The position numbers and the translations under genes are program-made. Of a DNA stretch of 64,000 nucleotides, positions 8,558 through 18,425 are shown one piece after another. The notes beneath the pieces are model-generated. The model ran no database searches. It worked only from the letters and a program-made list of their open reading frames with translations, and was not told the DNA's origin. The number at the start of each line of letters is the position of its first letter. Within the stretch, counting starts at the first letter, position 1. This DNA comes from UBA5239 sp040391785 (lineage in GTDB: Bacteria; Verrucomicrobiota; Lentisphaeria; Victivallales; Victivallaceae): the NCBI GenBank assembly GCA_040391785.1, contig JBEBXH010000011.1, forward strand, positions 1 through 64,000. The letters are read 5' to 3'.

Positions 8558-9754
8558 CTATATTTCAAGCTGGAAACAGTCCCGCAGAATCCGTAGCGCC
8601 GCTTCCGGGCGGAATGAGTGATCCGGCACATCCACATAGCTGTATTTCGTATAGAAATCCGCCCGCGACAGGCCGTATAGCGGTACCGGGCCGTGCATGG
8701 TTCGCGTCTTAGGATCGGTGTACGCGGGGTAAAATGAAATCTGCAGGCGCTCCGGCACTCCGCAAGCCTCATAGGCTCGCTTCACCGTATTGAGAAACTC
8801 CTCCGCTCCGCCCTCGGTCAACGCCAGGTGACGCGGCGCAAAGGCCGCGCAAAGGTCCTGAAAACCGAAGTAACGCATTTTACCGGGGATGATGTGCCAG
8901 AGGCCGATGTTCTGGCTCATGGCGTTCTCCGGCGCTTCCGTCACCGAAACGTAGCGGCGGCGGTCGTCATGCAGGAAATCGTTGAACACCAGCGCTTTGA
9001 TATCGTCACACAGCAATCCGAACGCGATCGCCGTTTCCGTGCCCAGCGAATGAGCGGAAACCGCCAGGCGGTTCTGATCGACGAAGTCCAGACTGCGCAA
9101 GAAATTCATGAAACACAATTTCTGAAACACCGCCACGCCCACGTAGTTGATTCCTGACTCCAGGAAGCCATAGCACATCTGGGTCCGGGTCTCGCCCTGC
9201 GTCTCGCCCGCTTCCGGGTCCGTGTGTACGGCGCATTCGCCGATCCCCGGATTGTCGAATGCAAATGCCACCATGTCATTGCGCACCATATGCAGCGCCT
9301 GCTGGTTGCGCTCGACAAATTTATTATAACCCCAGTTCGGATGGTCCGGGCGAGCCTCGCCGGCCAGGAGTTCCTTGCTGCAATTCGAGCCCGGCAAACA
9401 GAGGACGCCGGGCGCGGGATTGGCCGCCGATACCCCGTCCGGAACCAACATCAGAAATGGCACAGCGGTATAATCGTCGGGGTAAAATTCCCATTTTTCG
9501 ATCCTGTATCCGTCGCGCTTTTCGCGGAAAAGTCGAACCGGGGCCGGCTGTGGCGTGAACTCCGGCAGGCACAGCAATTCACGGAGTTTGGATTTCACCT
9601 CCTCTCGATAACTACTGAAAGTGGCTTCGGTCAGCGCCTCCGGCAGCGCCAGCAATGGTTTGAAGTGCCGCATTTCTTCCATATGCGCGGCCATGGTGGA
9701 TGTAAACCTGCCGTCAGGACGCTTGGACGCAAAGTGTTTTCCATAATTCAACAT
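8558..9754 (-). CDS. Alpha/beta hydrolase, acetyl-xylan esterase-like
   Basis: 398 residues, no signal peptide, so probably cytoplasmic. It has an alpha/beta hydrolase core: PGVLCLPGSN near the oxyanion region, DNPGIGE, the nucleophile elbow SAHSLGTET (Ser near 240), and a C-terminal segment with the expected His (TRTMHG). It resembles the large acetyl-xylan esterase/dienelactone hydrolase-like families found in polysaccharide loci and probably removes acyl groups from imported oligosaccharides. RBS AGAGGAA precedes the ATG. It is divergent from the regulator at 9908. Confidence 0.7.
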   Translation of the reverse strand: MLNYGKHFASKRPDGRFTSTMAAHMEEMRHFKPLLALPEALTEATFSSYREEVKSKLRELLCLPEFTPQPAPVRLFREKRDGYRIEKWEFYPDDYTAVPFLMLVPDGVSAANPAPGVLCLPGSNCSKELLAGEARPDHPNWGYNKFVERNQQALHMVRNDMVAFAFDNPGIGECAVHTDPEAGETQGETRTQMCYGFLESGINYVGVAVFQKLCFMNFLRSLDFVDQNRLAVSAHSLGTETAIAFGLLCDDIKALVFNDFLHDDRRRYVSVTEAPENAMSQNIGLWHIIPGKMRYFGFQDLCAAFAPRHLALTEGGAEEFLNTVKRAYEACGVPERLQISFYPAYTDPKTRTMHGPVPLYGLSRADFYTKYSYVDVPDHSFRPEAALRILRDCFQLEI

Positions 9755-9783
9755 CGGCTCGATTTCCTCTTTTTCATGGCATA

Positions 9784-9812
9784 ATATTACTACACGACAT
9801 GATCAAATTCAA
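9784..9812 (-). promoter_or_regulatory. Promoter of the esterase gene
   Basis: On the minus strand TTGAAT (9812-9807), a 17-base spacer and TAATAT (9789-9784), 30 bases before the ATG at 9754. Confidence 0.6.
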
Positions 9813-9842
9813 TAATTATTTGCGATTTTTTAAAACTACCTA

Positions 9843-9871
9843 TTGATTTTTATACTCTAGGTTGTTATAAT
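9843..9871 (+). promoter_or_regulatory. Promoter of the 9908-15280 operon
   Basis: TTGATT (9843-9848), a 17-base spacer and TATAAT (9866-9871), 36 bases before the regulator's ATG. It is back to back with the esterase promoter, so one regulator could control both directions. Confidence 0.7.
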
Positions 9872-9907
9872 ATAAACATAGATCATAAAAATTTCAAAGG
9901 CCGTTTC

Positions 9908-10951
9908 ATGAATAAATACCGTTCCATCGCCACCGACATCCGCGACGATATCATTTCCGGGCTCTGGAAGCCGGGCGACCGGCTGCCCACCCACGTGGAA
10001 TTGAGAAGCCGCTACAATACCACCATCGCTACCGTGCAGAAAGCCATGGTCGAGCTGCAACAGGAAAAGTTCATCGCGTCCTACGGCAAAAGCGGTACGT
10101 TTGTGACCGACCAGCCGCCGCACCTTTTCAACTACGCGGTCGTTTTTCCCACCGCACCCGATGATTTCTCGAGCTGGGATACCCTGTGGGCGAACTTCGT
10201 CAACCAGCAGCGGGAGATGGAGGAGCACTTCAAATGCAAGCTGGCCTTTTATTATCTGGAACAGGGCAATCCCGAGTGCCGCGAGTTCCGCCGGCTGGTC
10301 GTCGATGCCGAATACGGCCGTCTGGCCGGGATCATTTTCCCCGACCTGCCGCACGATTACCTGCTGCCGCCGCTGGTGGCGAGCCGTACGCCGTGCGTGG
10401 TGGTGACCCGCGACATGCTTCCGAGCGTCAACACCGTGTGGGTCGATTACACGGGATTTTTCCGGCAGGCCTTTGACCTGCTCCACGCCAACGGGCGGAA
10501 ACGGATTGCTGTGCTTTCCGAGGTCCGGATGCCGCGCGAATACATCGAGGAACTCTGCCGTCATGCCAAGAAAAAAGGCACGCCCATTCCCTCGGAATTT
10601 CAACTGGGATTCCGACTGGAACCACTCTCAATGCCTTGGCTGGACAGCCTGATCGAACTGCTGTTCCGGGGCGGCCCCGCGGAACGCCCGGACGGCTTGA
10701 TTCTGGCCAACGAAAATTTCCGCGACCACGTGCTTCACGTGCTGCAGCAGAAAAAGCTCATTCCCGGCAAGGACGTGGAAATCGTGCTGCACACCAACTT
10801 CCCGGCAGCGGGCCCCAATCCCTTCCCGATCAATCGTCTCGGTTTCAAGGTGGAAGGAATCATGGAAGCCTGTCTCGATACGTTGGTCAAATACCGCCAG
10901 AGCGGCATAGTCGACCACTCCGCGCTGGTTCCGGTGTCACAGGAGAAATGA
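9908..10951 (+). CDS. GntR-type winged-helix regulator with LacI-like effector domain
   Basis: 347 residues. GntR DNA-binding domain at residues 1-70 (SGLWKPGDRLPTHVELRSRYNTTIATVQKAMVELQQEKFI); the remainder is a LacI/GalR-type sugar-sensing domain. First gene of a plus-strand operon with a GH-A hydrolase, a pseudopilin and a WbsX-like enzyme. The hydrolase starts two bases after its stop. It probably represses this operon and perhaps the divergent esterase until a glycan-derived sugar is present. Confidence 0.85.
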   Translation: MNKYRSIATDIRDDIISGLWKPGDRLPTHVELRSRYNTTIATVQKAMVELQQEKFIASYGKSGTFVTDQPPHLFNYAVVFPTAPDDFSSWDTLWANFVNQQREMEEHFKCKLAFYYLEQGNPECREFRRLVVDAEYGRLAGIIFPDLPHDYLLPPLVASRTPCVVVTRDMLPSVNTVWVDYTGFFRQAFDLLHANGRKRIAVLSEVRMPREYIEELCRHAKKKGTPIPSEFQLGFRLEPLSMPWLDSLIELLFRGGPAERPDGLILANENFRDHVLHVLQQKKLIPGKDVEIVLHTNFPAAGPNPFPINRLGFKVEGIMEACLDTLVKYRQSGIVDHSALVPVSQEK

Positions 10952-10953
10952 AG

Positions 10954-13371
10954 ATGAAAAAAGTCCTGGCCCTATTCATAACTTTAATACTTGCCTCCGC
11001 CACGGCGGAAGATATTCCAGTGGTCACTGCGATTGACGCCACACCGGCGACGCTGGCTTTTTATGAGACCGAAACGGTAAAGTTCACCCTCAAAAAGCAA
11101 TTTCAGGGTCCATGCCGTTACCGGGTGGCCGACTGGTCCGGCGCTGCAGTGACCGAGGGCGAATGGGCCGGAACCCAAGCCTTGAAGCTGCCGAACCTTC
11201 CGCGCGGTTATTATACGCTGAGTTTGACCAATTGCAGTGAGCCGATGAGCTTTGCCGTGCTGCCCGATGCGTCGAAGCGCAAACCTAATCCGGACAGTTT
11301 TTTCGCGGTCGATACCGCGCAGAGCTGGCTCTCCGGGGCCAAGAGCTGGAACGTGCGCTTTCCGGGCGAACAGTTCGAGACGATCAGCGAGCTCACCCGC
11401 CGGGCCGGGTTCAGCGTGGTCCGCGACCGCTTCGGCTGGAAGCGCGTCGAACCGAAGCGCGGCGAATTCGATTTCAATGTTTATGAACGCAATGCTCAAA
11501 TGCTGTCCGAGCGCGGAATCAAAACCTGCACGCTGCTGGATATGACCCCGGACTGGGCCGGAACGGAATTAAGCAAGTTTCCGTCTGACCTGATCGCACT
11601 TTACGAGACCTCCGCCAAGCTCGCGGAGAACTTCCGGGGCCGGATTTTCGCTTGGGAATTTTTCAACGAAACCGATGGCGGCAGCAAGGGTCCCGCCTGG
11701 GCCATGGCCGCCGGCTCCAAAGCATTCGCACTCGGCCTGAAGTCCTCCGATCCGGAGTTGAAGCTGCTGAACAGTTCGTTTCATGTCACCCCGCTGCAGC
11801 ACTATGCGCATACCGCGCTGAAAAGCGGACTGGGCAATTATATTGATATTTTCAACTATCATGTATATACCCATATCGCGGAATATCCGTGGCTGATCTC
11901 GCGCCTCCGCTCCGAACTGGCAAAGCACGGCCTCGGCGACATGCCGGTCTGGCTCACCGAGAATGGCACGAATGTCGAAGGCAATGCCACGCTGAAGACC
12001 TATCGCCCCGGCACCCTGATGCATTCGCCGGAACAGGAACTGCAGGTCGCCGAATTCGTGCCGAAGGCGATGCTGAAGATGCAGTCGCTCGGCGTGGAAC
12101 GCGACTTTTTCTTCGTCATGACGCCGTTCTGGGAAAATGAGGGGCGCAAGGACTGGGGACTGCTCCGGATGGACCTCACCGTCAAGCCTGCATACGTCGC
12201 CTTTGCCACGTTGAATGCGGAGCTCGAAAACGCCCGGTTGCTCGGCACCTTGGCCCCGGCGGAAAATGTCAGCGCCTGCCTCTACGAACAGCCGGACGGC
12301 TCCCAGACGCTTGTTTTCTGGAGCAAGAGCAATATCGACGGCAAAGGGTTCGACGGCAAAGATCACAAATTCCGCCTCCCCCTGCCCGCCGGCAACTACA
12401 TCCAACGCAATATTTTCGGCACCCCGTCACAGGTGCGTTCCTCCGGCCGGATGACCGAGTTGACCGCGATCCGTTACCCGGCCTATCTGTCGGGACTCAA
12501 AGGGCTCGTTGCGACCACGCCCGCCATCGCTCCACCGACCGCTTTCAAGCACCCGAAAAACCTCGAACGGACAATCGTCCTCAATCCGGTTCTAAGCAAG
12601 GATTTTGAAATTTCCCAATCGGGCGCTTTCGCCGAACTGACTTCGATTCCCGGCAAAATGACGCTTGAAATATACAATTTCAGCACTACGCCAAAACAGG
12701 GCGTCATCACCCTGCGTGGCGGCAAGGCTTCCGGGTTGCCGGAACAGGTCACAGTCGAGCCGTTTTCCAAAGTCTCGATCCCCCTGGAAATCACGCCGGA
12801 CGCTTCGGAACGCGGCTACCAGACCGACCTGATATTCAGCGGCCGCTTCGGCGGCAGGGAAATCACTCCGTCCACCGTGCCGCTGATCCAGACCGCGGCC
12901 ATACTGGCGCGCAATGAGGGGCACGAGCTCAACTGGCGCGATCCGGTTCGCTGGCGCCACAATTCCTCCGGCAAAATGAACATTTCATTCGACGCTCAGG
13001 AGCAAGCCCTGCGGCTGCAGACCGCGTTCAAACCCGGTTCCGACCGCTGGGCTTACCCGGAATATATGCTCGATCTCCCGGCGGAGTCCATGGCCGGCGC
13101 CATCGGGGTCACGTTTGAGATCAAGGCGGGGCCGGAAATCCAGCGCGGCGTCGGCTTCACGGCGCTGATGGCGGTGCTCGATACCATTCAGGAACAGGGC
13201 AAGGCATTCTGGCTGCGCTTCCCGAAGGTATCGGGCGAATGGGAAAAGCGGATGGTGATTTTCGGCGGCTTCGACCCCAGCGACGTCAAGATGCTGCGGA
13301 TCGGCATGAACCCCAAATGCGATGATTTCACTTATTATATACGAAATGTACGAGTTATTAATGACAATTAA
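10954..13371 (+). CDS. Secreted clan GH-A glycoside hydrolase
   Basis: 805 residues. Of two close ATGs, 10954 is chosen because AGGAG (10941-10945) is eight bases upstream, whereas 10948 would leave two. It starts with a signal peptide (MKKVLALFITLILASATA). The TIM-barrel section (residues 110-450) has FAWEFFNETDG (Glu near 237) and VWLTENGTN (Glu near 336), the two expected catalytic acids of clan GH-A. N- and C-terminal beta-rich modules flank it. It resembles GH39/GH5-type enzymes loosely; the substrate is not clear. It is the first enzyme of a four-gene operon. Confidence 0.75.
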   Translation: MKKVLALFITLILASATAEDIPVVTAIDATPATLAFYETETVKFTLKKQFQGPCRYRVADWSGAAVTEGEWAGTQALKLPNLPRGYYTLSLTNCSEPMSFAVLPDASKRKPNPDSFFAVDTAQSWLSGAKSWNVRFPGEQFETISELTRRAGFSVVRDRFGWKRVEPKRGEFDFNVYERNAQMLSERGIKTCTLLDMTPDWAGTELSKFPSDLIALYETSAKLAENFRGRIFAWEFFNETDGGSKGPAWAMAAGSKAFALGLKSSDPELKLLNSSFHVTPLQHYAHTALKSGLGNYIDIFNYHVYTHIAEYPWLISRLRSELAKHGLGDMPVWLTENGTNVEGNATLKTYRPGTLMHSPEQELQVAEFVPKAMLKMQSLGVERDFFFVMTPFWENEGRKDWGLLRMDLTVKPAYVAFATLNAELENARLLGTLAPAENVSACLYEQPDGSQTLVFWSKSNIDGKGFDGKDHKFRLPLPAGNYIQRNIFGTPSQVRSSGRMTELTAIRYPAYLSGLKGLVATTPAIAPPTAFKHPKNLERTIVLNPVLSKDFEISQSGAFAELTSIPGKMTLEIYNFSTTPKQGVITLRGGKASGLPEQVTVEPFSKVSIPLEITPDASERGYQTDLIFSGRFGGREITPSTVPLIQTAAILARNEGHELNWRDPVRWRHNSSGKMNISFDAQEQALRLQTAFKPGSDRWAYPEYMLDLPAESMAGAIGVTFEIKAGPEIQRGVGFTALMAVLDTIQEQGKAFWLRFPKVSGEWEKRMVIFGGFDPSDVKMLRIGMNPKCDDFTYYIRNVRVINDN

Positions 13372-13390
13372 ACAAAGTAAGGAAGAAAAC

Positions 13391-14131
13391 ATGAAACGGA
13401 TCAATTTCACACTCATCGAGCTCCTTGTCGTTATCGCGATCATTGCCATTCTGGCGGCGATGCTGCTGCCGGCCCTGCAGCAGGCGCGCGAATCCGCCAA
13501 ACGCATCAACTGCGTCGCCAATCTGAGCCAGATCGGCAAGGGCATCGTCCTGTACAGCGATGATTTCGACGGCAACATGGTTTTGCGCGACAAAACCAAT
13601 GGGCTGGAAAACAATGTGCCGCAAATCCTCGGCGGTAAAGAAGCCGCTGACGCCACCGGACCATACGCAAAATCCAACTACCTGACCAACACCAATATTT
13701 TTTTCTGTACCAAAACCCCGGGCCTGAACAACGGCTATACCAAATATTACAGCTATGCCTTTCTGCATCCGGCCACCGGAAACTGGGGCGATGTCATCGC
13801 GGCCGATTTCATCCGGGACAAGCTCAACAGCGGCTGGGACGGCGGTACGCTGGTTTACGGTAAACTGCCGAAACCCGGCGAATTCATCCTGAGCGCGTGC
13901 TCCCGGCGTTCCACCCCGGCCGCCAACCTGAAATACGGTTACTGGGCCTACCGCCCGAACAGCGGCTTCCTGGAAGCAAACGGCGGCATCGCGCTGAACC
14001 ATGGCCTGAAAGCCAATACCCTGATGGGCGATGGCCATGTCGATTCCTTCGGCGCGACCGAACTGCGCCAGGGGTTCTGCCAAGTCAAACAGATTGTCAA
14101 TTCCGCCGGAATTGCCGTGTCATTGCCCTAG
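13391..14131 (+). CDS. Pseudopilin-like protein (type IV prepilin N-terminus, H-x9-DG C-terminus)
   Basis: 246 residues, start chosen at 13391 (AAGGAAG six bases upstream). A short leader ends before FTLIELLVVIAIIAILAAML, the class III prepilin helix. The C-terminus has HGLKANTLMGDGHV, the H-x9-DG motif of the DUF1559-type proteins abundant in Lentisphaerota and Planctomycetes. The -1 residue is Asn (MKRIN|FTLIE), not the usual Gly. It probably sits in the inner membrane or assembles into a pseudopilus. It is co-transcribed with a secreted glycosidase (20 bases upstream) and a WbsX-like gene (9 bases downstream), which suggests a substrate-specific role. Confidence 0.85.
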   Translation: MKRINFTLIELLVVIAIIAILAAMLLPALQQARESAKRINCVANLSQIGKGIVLYSDDFDGNMVLRDKTNGLENNVPQILGGKEAADATGPYAKSNYLTNTNIFFCTKTPGLNNGYTKYYSYAFLHPATGNWGDVIAADFIRDKLNSGWDGGTLVYGKLPKPGEFILSACSRRSTPAANLKYGYWAYRPNSGFLEANGGIALNHGLKANTLMGDGHVDSFGATELRQGFCQVKQIVNSAGIAVSLP

Positions 14132-14140
14132 GAGCCAACG

Positions 14141-15280
14141 ATGAACGACGTGCAGATTGCCGCCTATTATTTCCCGAATTACCACCGCGATCCCCGCAAT
14201 GAAGCCGTTCACGGCCCCGGCTGGACCGAATGGGAGCTTATGCGCAATGCCCGGCCCCGTTTTTCCGGGCATCAGCAGCCGAAAATACCGCTCTGGGGGT
14301 TTGAGGACGAAGCCAACCCGCAGGTCATGACCAGGAAAATCCGTACCGCCACCGACCATGGCATCGATGCCTTTCTTTTTGACTGGTATTATTATGACGA
14401 CGGCACCTTCCTCGAGCGCGCATTACTCGAAGGATTTCAGGGCGCGCCAAACGCCGGGCTGCTCAAATACGCGCTGATGTGGGCGAACCACGACTGGACC
14501 AACATCCACCCCATTCCGGCCGACGGTACCGCGCGGCTGCTCCACCGCGGAGCCGTAACGCCGGAAACCTTCGAACGGATGACCGACTACATCATCGCGA
14601 CCCATTTCCGGCACCCGTCCTACTGGAAGATCAATGGCTGTCCCTACTTTTCGATTTACGAGATTTATCAACTGGCGGCTGGGCTGGGCAACTGGGAAAA
14701 TACCGCGGCGGCCCTTGAACGGTTCCGCGTCAAAGTACGCGCGGCAGGTTTCCCGGATCTGCACCTGAATGCGGTCCTCTGGGGCGTCCAGTTGCTGCCC
14801 GGCGAAACGCTGATGTCCTGCCCCGAAGAGATTATCGCCAGGCTCCGTTTCGACAGTGTAACCAGTTATGTCTGGGTTCACCATGCCGAGCTGAAATGTT
14901 TCCCGAAAACCACCGTTCGGGAAGTTTTCGAGGCCAACCACAGTTATTGGGAAAAAGCCCGGCAGACCTTTTCCGTGCCGTATTTCCCGAATGTCACCGT
15001 CGGCTGGGATACCTCGCCGCGGACCCCGCAGAACCAGCCTTTCGTCAACTCGGGCTACCCCTACATGCCCGTTATGGAACAAAGCCCGCAGGAATTCGGC
15101 GCTGCACTGGAGGCCGCCGGCAACTTTGCGGCCCGGCTCCCGGCTGGACAGCGGATCATGACCATCAACGCCTGGAACGAATGGACGGAAGGGAGTTATC
15201 TCGAGCCGGACCTGGTCAACGGCTCCGCCTACCTCGAAGAAGTCCGCAAAATAAAATCCCCTGCCGAAGCCTTTGTCTGA
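14141..15280 (+). CDS. WbsX/GH99-like protein
   Basis: 379 residues with no signal peptide. The N-terminus IAAYYFPNYHRDPRN and GPGWTEWELM, the FDWYYYDDG strand, and the C-terminal INAWNEWTEGSYLEPD are hallmarks of the WbsX (glycosyltransferase WbsX-like, GH99-related) family. These occur in O-antigen clusters and in polysaccharide utilisation loci. Given the operon, a hydrolytic role on mannan-type or related glycans is more likely than synthesis, but this is inference. Last gene of the operon; no clear terminator follows. Confidence 0.8.
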   Translation: MNDVQIAAYYFPNYHRDPRNEAVHGPGWTEWELMRNARPRFSGHQQPKIPLWGFEDEANPQVMTRKIRTATDHGIDAFLFDWYYYDDGTFLERALLEGFQGAPNAGLLKYALMWANHDWTNIHPIPADGTARLLHRGAVTPETFERMTDYIIATHFRHPSYWKINGCPYFSIYEIYQLAAGLGNWENTAAALERFRVKVRAAGFPDLHLNAVLWGVQLLPGETLMSCPEEIIARLRFDSVTSYVWVHHAELKCFPKTTVREVFEANHSYWEKARQTFSVPYFPNVTVGWDTSPRTPQNQPFVNSGYPYMPVMEQSPQEFGAALEAAGNFAARLPAGQRIMTINAWNEWTEGSYLEPDLVNGSAYLEEVRKIKSPAEAFV

Positions 15281-15313
15281 TAATACCGAAGCACGACCCG
15301 GTTGAGAAATTAA

Positions 15314-17173
15314 TCAATGCGCCATCGAATCCGTATAAGCGGCCACGTAAATCCGGCAGCCGGCCGGATTCGGATGGCAGTAGTCATGGCTCCATCCCTG
15401 CGGTGAGTACCGTATTTTGAACCGGATGCCGGCAGGGGGAGCCGAGGCGAAAATCAGTCGCATCGGCTGCGGATCGTTCATCATCCAGAACTTCATGCGC
15501 GGGTCCGTATCCACAGGCTCATCCAGACTGAATTCATGATATCCGTTAAGCACAAACTGATCCGTACATTGAACCGTGAATTCGTACTCGGGCGTAAGCG
15601 AAAAATACTGCGAGTAACCGCTCCACGGCAGCTCGTACTCCTGCCGCCCATCCGTTACAAATTCGTGCTCCACCCAGTCAGAGGGCTGGAATGAGGCGAA
15701 ATATTTTTTCATCTCGATCACCCGGCAATCCGTAAATTCGGCGGCCAGCTGCCGCAATGTGATATCATAGCCCCACAACTGGCGCCTGCCGTAATTCGCC
15801 GGGGCCGGGGCAGTCAGGAACAGCGTGACCAGCGGAAACTCATTGCGGATGCGCGTGATCAGGCGGCGGAAACGGTTTTTGTACTCCTTCAGCGAGCGTA
15901 TGGTCACTTCGGAAGCGGTGGTTTCGGTGAGCGGTTCGTTCCAATGAATCCGGTCGGATTCCACGCCGGATACTTCCCGGATTTCCCGGCCGATTCTGGC
16001 GATGTCGCCGACTTCCACCGCCCGCATCGAAGCACAACGCAGACTGGTCGGCGTCAATTCAAGAATCGGAGCGGCGCAGTACCGGACCCGATGATCCTTC
16101 ACCTCGTACAGTTCCAGCAGCGGCAGTTCAAGAATTTGCGATTCATTCATAGCGACCGGATCGCTCTGCGTTTTCCGCTGGAAATAATGCCAGTCATCAT
16201 TAGCGGAATACTCCAGAAACATCACGTCCGGCGCCAGGAGCGACAACGCCTTGTCGATATTGCGTCCGCGCCCGTCGTCCTGAAAAAAGTTCAGCTTCCA
16301 GCCGCCGATTCCGGCGCTCATGATATTGACCATCCGGTTGGCGGCGAAGTTGAATACAAAATACGGCTGTTCGCCGCCGGTGATCTCCAGCCTGATCCTC
16401 TGGGTCTCGGCCTTCGGCAGGCCGATCCGGCGGAACGCGGCGGGATTGGTATAGCGGAAATCGAGCCCGTAATTGGGCTTGGGCCCGGCGAAACCGTAAA
16501 TGCTCTCCATCTCGCCCTGCTCGTTTTCCCCGACCGTACAGGCCATATAGCCGATGCTCTCGCCATACGAAAACTCGACTTCAATCCGGCTGTTCGCCGG
16601 CGGCGGCACCGGAAAACAGAGCACATGCTCCACCTGCCCGGCTTCGCTCAGCGATCGCATGACCAGATAATCGTTGCCGCCGAAATTCATTTCATCGTAA
16701 TCATGGCTGCTGATCCGGCCCTGTTTCAATTGTCCGTCGACATAAACTTTGTGGGCATAGGTAAAGGGACGCCCCAGCGGAAATTTCGTTTCCGCGCCGT
16801 CCGCGGCGAAGCTTTTGGCCGCCAGCCCCAAAGTCGGGTTACGGTTATCGAAGCGGTCGACGACTACGCCGTCGGCAGTGACTTCGACTTCGGCATAACC
16901 GGCGGTGCGCCGGATCAGCTGGCAAAGAAAAAGCGTGTCCCCGGCAAAGTCAAATTCCAGGGAACTGCCGACACCGGAAAGCATGAGCCCGGCTTGGTCA
17001 AAAAGCTTGAAATGGCGGAATTCCGAGCCGCCGCGCGATTGCAGTTGATGCGGTAATATGTGCCCGCCGCGCTGCCGGATTTCCCGGTCGAGACCGCCTA
17101 CAAATCCCGATATAAGCCCGTCGGTCCAGGTGATGCTGGATCCGGCGCAGATGATGTTCAACGATTTTTTCAT
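15314..17173 (-). CDS. SGNH/GDSL-type hydrolase, probable carbohydrate esterase
   Basis: 619 residues, cytoplasmic by sequence. Block I is IICAGSSITWTDG (nucleophile Ser near 13), block III is FLEYSANDDW, and the C-terminal HDYCHPNPAG supplies Asp and His of block V, which is close to the C-terminus. Between them lie long beta-rich stretches (residues 80-260) that may bind carbohydrate. It probably deacylates polysaccharide fragments. It is single, convergent with the WbsX operon and divergent from the oxidoreductase gene. Confidence 0.75.
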   Translation of the reverse strand: MKKSLNIICAGSSITWTDGLISGFVGGLDREIRQRGGHILPHQLQSRGGSEFRHFKLFDQAGLMLSGVGSSLEFDFAGDTLFLCQLIRRTAGYAEVEVTADGVVVDRFDNRNPTLGLAAKSFAADGAETKFPLGRPFTYAHKVYVDGQLKQGRISSHDYDEMNFGGNDYLVMRSLSEAGQVEHVLCFPVPPPANSRIEVEFSYGESIGYMACTVGENEQGEMESIYGFAGPKPNYGLDFRYTNPAAFRRIGLPKAETQRIRLEITGGEQPYFVFNFAANRMVNIMSAGIGGWKLNFFQDDGRGRNIDKALSLLAPDVMFLEYSANDDWHYFQRKTQSDPVAMNESQILELPLLELYEVKDHRVRYCAAPILELTPTSLRCASMRAVEVGDIARIGREIREVSGVESDRIHWNEPLTETTASEVTIRSLKEYKNRFRRLITRIRNEFPLVTLFLTAPAPANYGRRQLWGYDITLRQLAAEFTDCRVIEMKKYFASFQPSDWVEHEFVTDGRQEYELPWSGYSQYFSLTPEYEFTVQCTDQFVLNGYHEFSLDEPVDTDPRMKFWMMNDPQPMRLIFASAPPAGIRFKIRYSPQGWSHDYCHPNPAGCRIYVAAYTDSMAH

Positions 17174-17400
17174 AGCTCATAATATGGCATTCCAATTCAT
17201 GATTTCAAGCAGTCACAGCCGCAGATTCCACCTTTGCAAAAAATTCACAACCGGCTGACACGACCGGTTGTTTTCTTCATTGCCGACAAACCCCTTTTGG
17301 GGGAATTCGTAATTGAAGTGTGTTGAAATATCCATTTCCTTTTCTTCACTGTGGCTGTAAATTATATAGTAATTCTCAAAATAAACTTCGGAGTTTAAAA
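17174..17400. promoter_or_regulatory. Divergent intergenic region with inverted repeat
   Basis: 227 bp between the SGNH gene and the oxidoreductase. An inverted repeat ACAACCGG/CCGGTTGT (17247-17254 and 17264-17271, loop 9) is followed by TTTTCTTC on the plus strand and has an A-run before it. It could be an operator or an attenuator for either gene. No confident promoter was found. Confidence 0.4.
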
Positions 17401-18405
17401 ATGAAAAAACTTAAAATCGGTATTATCGGATGCGGTCAAATCAGCAAATGCCTGCATGTCCCGGACTTGCTCGGCCTCGGCAAACAGGCGGAAATAGCGG
17501 GTTTGTGCGACATTGACGTGAAAAAGGCGTCCGCCCTGGCCAAAGCAAACAAGCTCGACGTCAAGGTATACAAGAAAGCGGCTGACCTGCTCGCCTCCGG
17601 CATCGACGCCGTCGTCATCGCCACCCCGAACGACAGTCACTACGAATTGACCATGCAGAGCCTCAAGGCCGGCGTCCACGTGCTGGTCGAAAAGCCGATG
17701 ACCACCGATCTCCGCAAGGCCAACGCCATGCTCGCCCTCGCCGAAAAGCAAAACCTGATCCTCCAGACCAATCAGACCTTCCGTTATCTGCCGATGTACA
17801 ATCGCATGAAGCAGATTCTGGATTCCGGCGAACTCGGCGCGCCGCAGCATGTCCGCTGCCTCCGCGTGATGACCGCCACGCCGAACATCGCCTGGTCCCC
17901 GGGCGCCGACTGGTTCGTCAGCAAAGCGGCGCACGGCGGCCTCCTGATGGATATCGCCGTTCACATGGCCGACCTCCTTCATTGGTTTTTCGGCGGCATC
18001 AAGAGCATTTCCGCGCAGAACACGATCCGCCTGCCGAAGGGCGAAGTCATCGACAACACCGTTTCGCTGTTCCGCTTTGAAAACGGCGCAACCGGCGTGC
18101 TGGAACTCTCCTGGACGGCTCCCTTCGGCGCCAGCGCGTTTGAGATTTACTGCGAAAAAGGCACCATCATCCTGAACCCGGATTCCGCCTCGTTCTCCGT
18201 CCGCCTGAAGGGCTCCGACAAGGTCAAGACCATAGAAGCGGCCAAGTGCAAATTCGACAACAGCCACACGTGGTTCATCAATGCGATCCGCGGCAAATCC
18301 GGCAACCCGGCCGGCGGCAATGTCGGCCGCAACGCCGTGGCGATTCTTTCCGCCATGGAAAAGTCCAGTGAATCCGGCAAAGCCGTCAAACCCCTGACCG
18401 TGTAA
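17401..18405 (+). CDS. Gfo/Idh/MocA-family NAD(P)-dependent oxidoreductase
   Basis: 334 residues. The start at 17401 gives MKKLKIGIIGCGQISK, the Rossmann GxGxxG fold of this family, with CGGAG upstream; the frame is open further but adds nothing family-like. VEKPMTTD near residue 100 is the family's conserved EKP motif. The C-terminal half is the usual alpha/beta domain. It acts on sugars or polyols in the cytoplasm, exact substrate unknown. A sugar isomerase/epimerase follows 20 bases later, a common pairing for inositol or unusual-sugar catabolism. Confidence 0.9.
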   Translation: MKKLKIGIIGCGQISKCLHVPDLLGLGKQAEIAGLCDIDVKKASALAKANKLDVKVYKKAADLLASGIDAVVIATPNDSHYELTMQSLKAGVHVLVEKPMTTDLRKANAMLALAEKQNLILQTNQTFRYLPMYNRMKQILDSGELGAPQHVRCLRVMTATPNIAWSPGADWFVSKAAHGGLLMDIAVHMADLLHWFFGGIKSISAQNTIRLPKGEVIDNTVSLFRFENGATGVLELSWTAPFGASAFEIYCEKGTIILNPDSASFSVRLKGSDKVKTIEAAKCKFDNSHTWFINAIRGKSGNPAGGNVGRNAVAILSAMEKSSESGKAVKPLTV

Positions 18406-18425
18406 AAACAGAGGAACATGGAATC

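Noticed and set aside
15281..15313. Terminator between the convergent WbsX and SGNH genes
   Set aside because: Only 33 bases with no stable stem and T-run.
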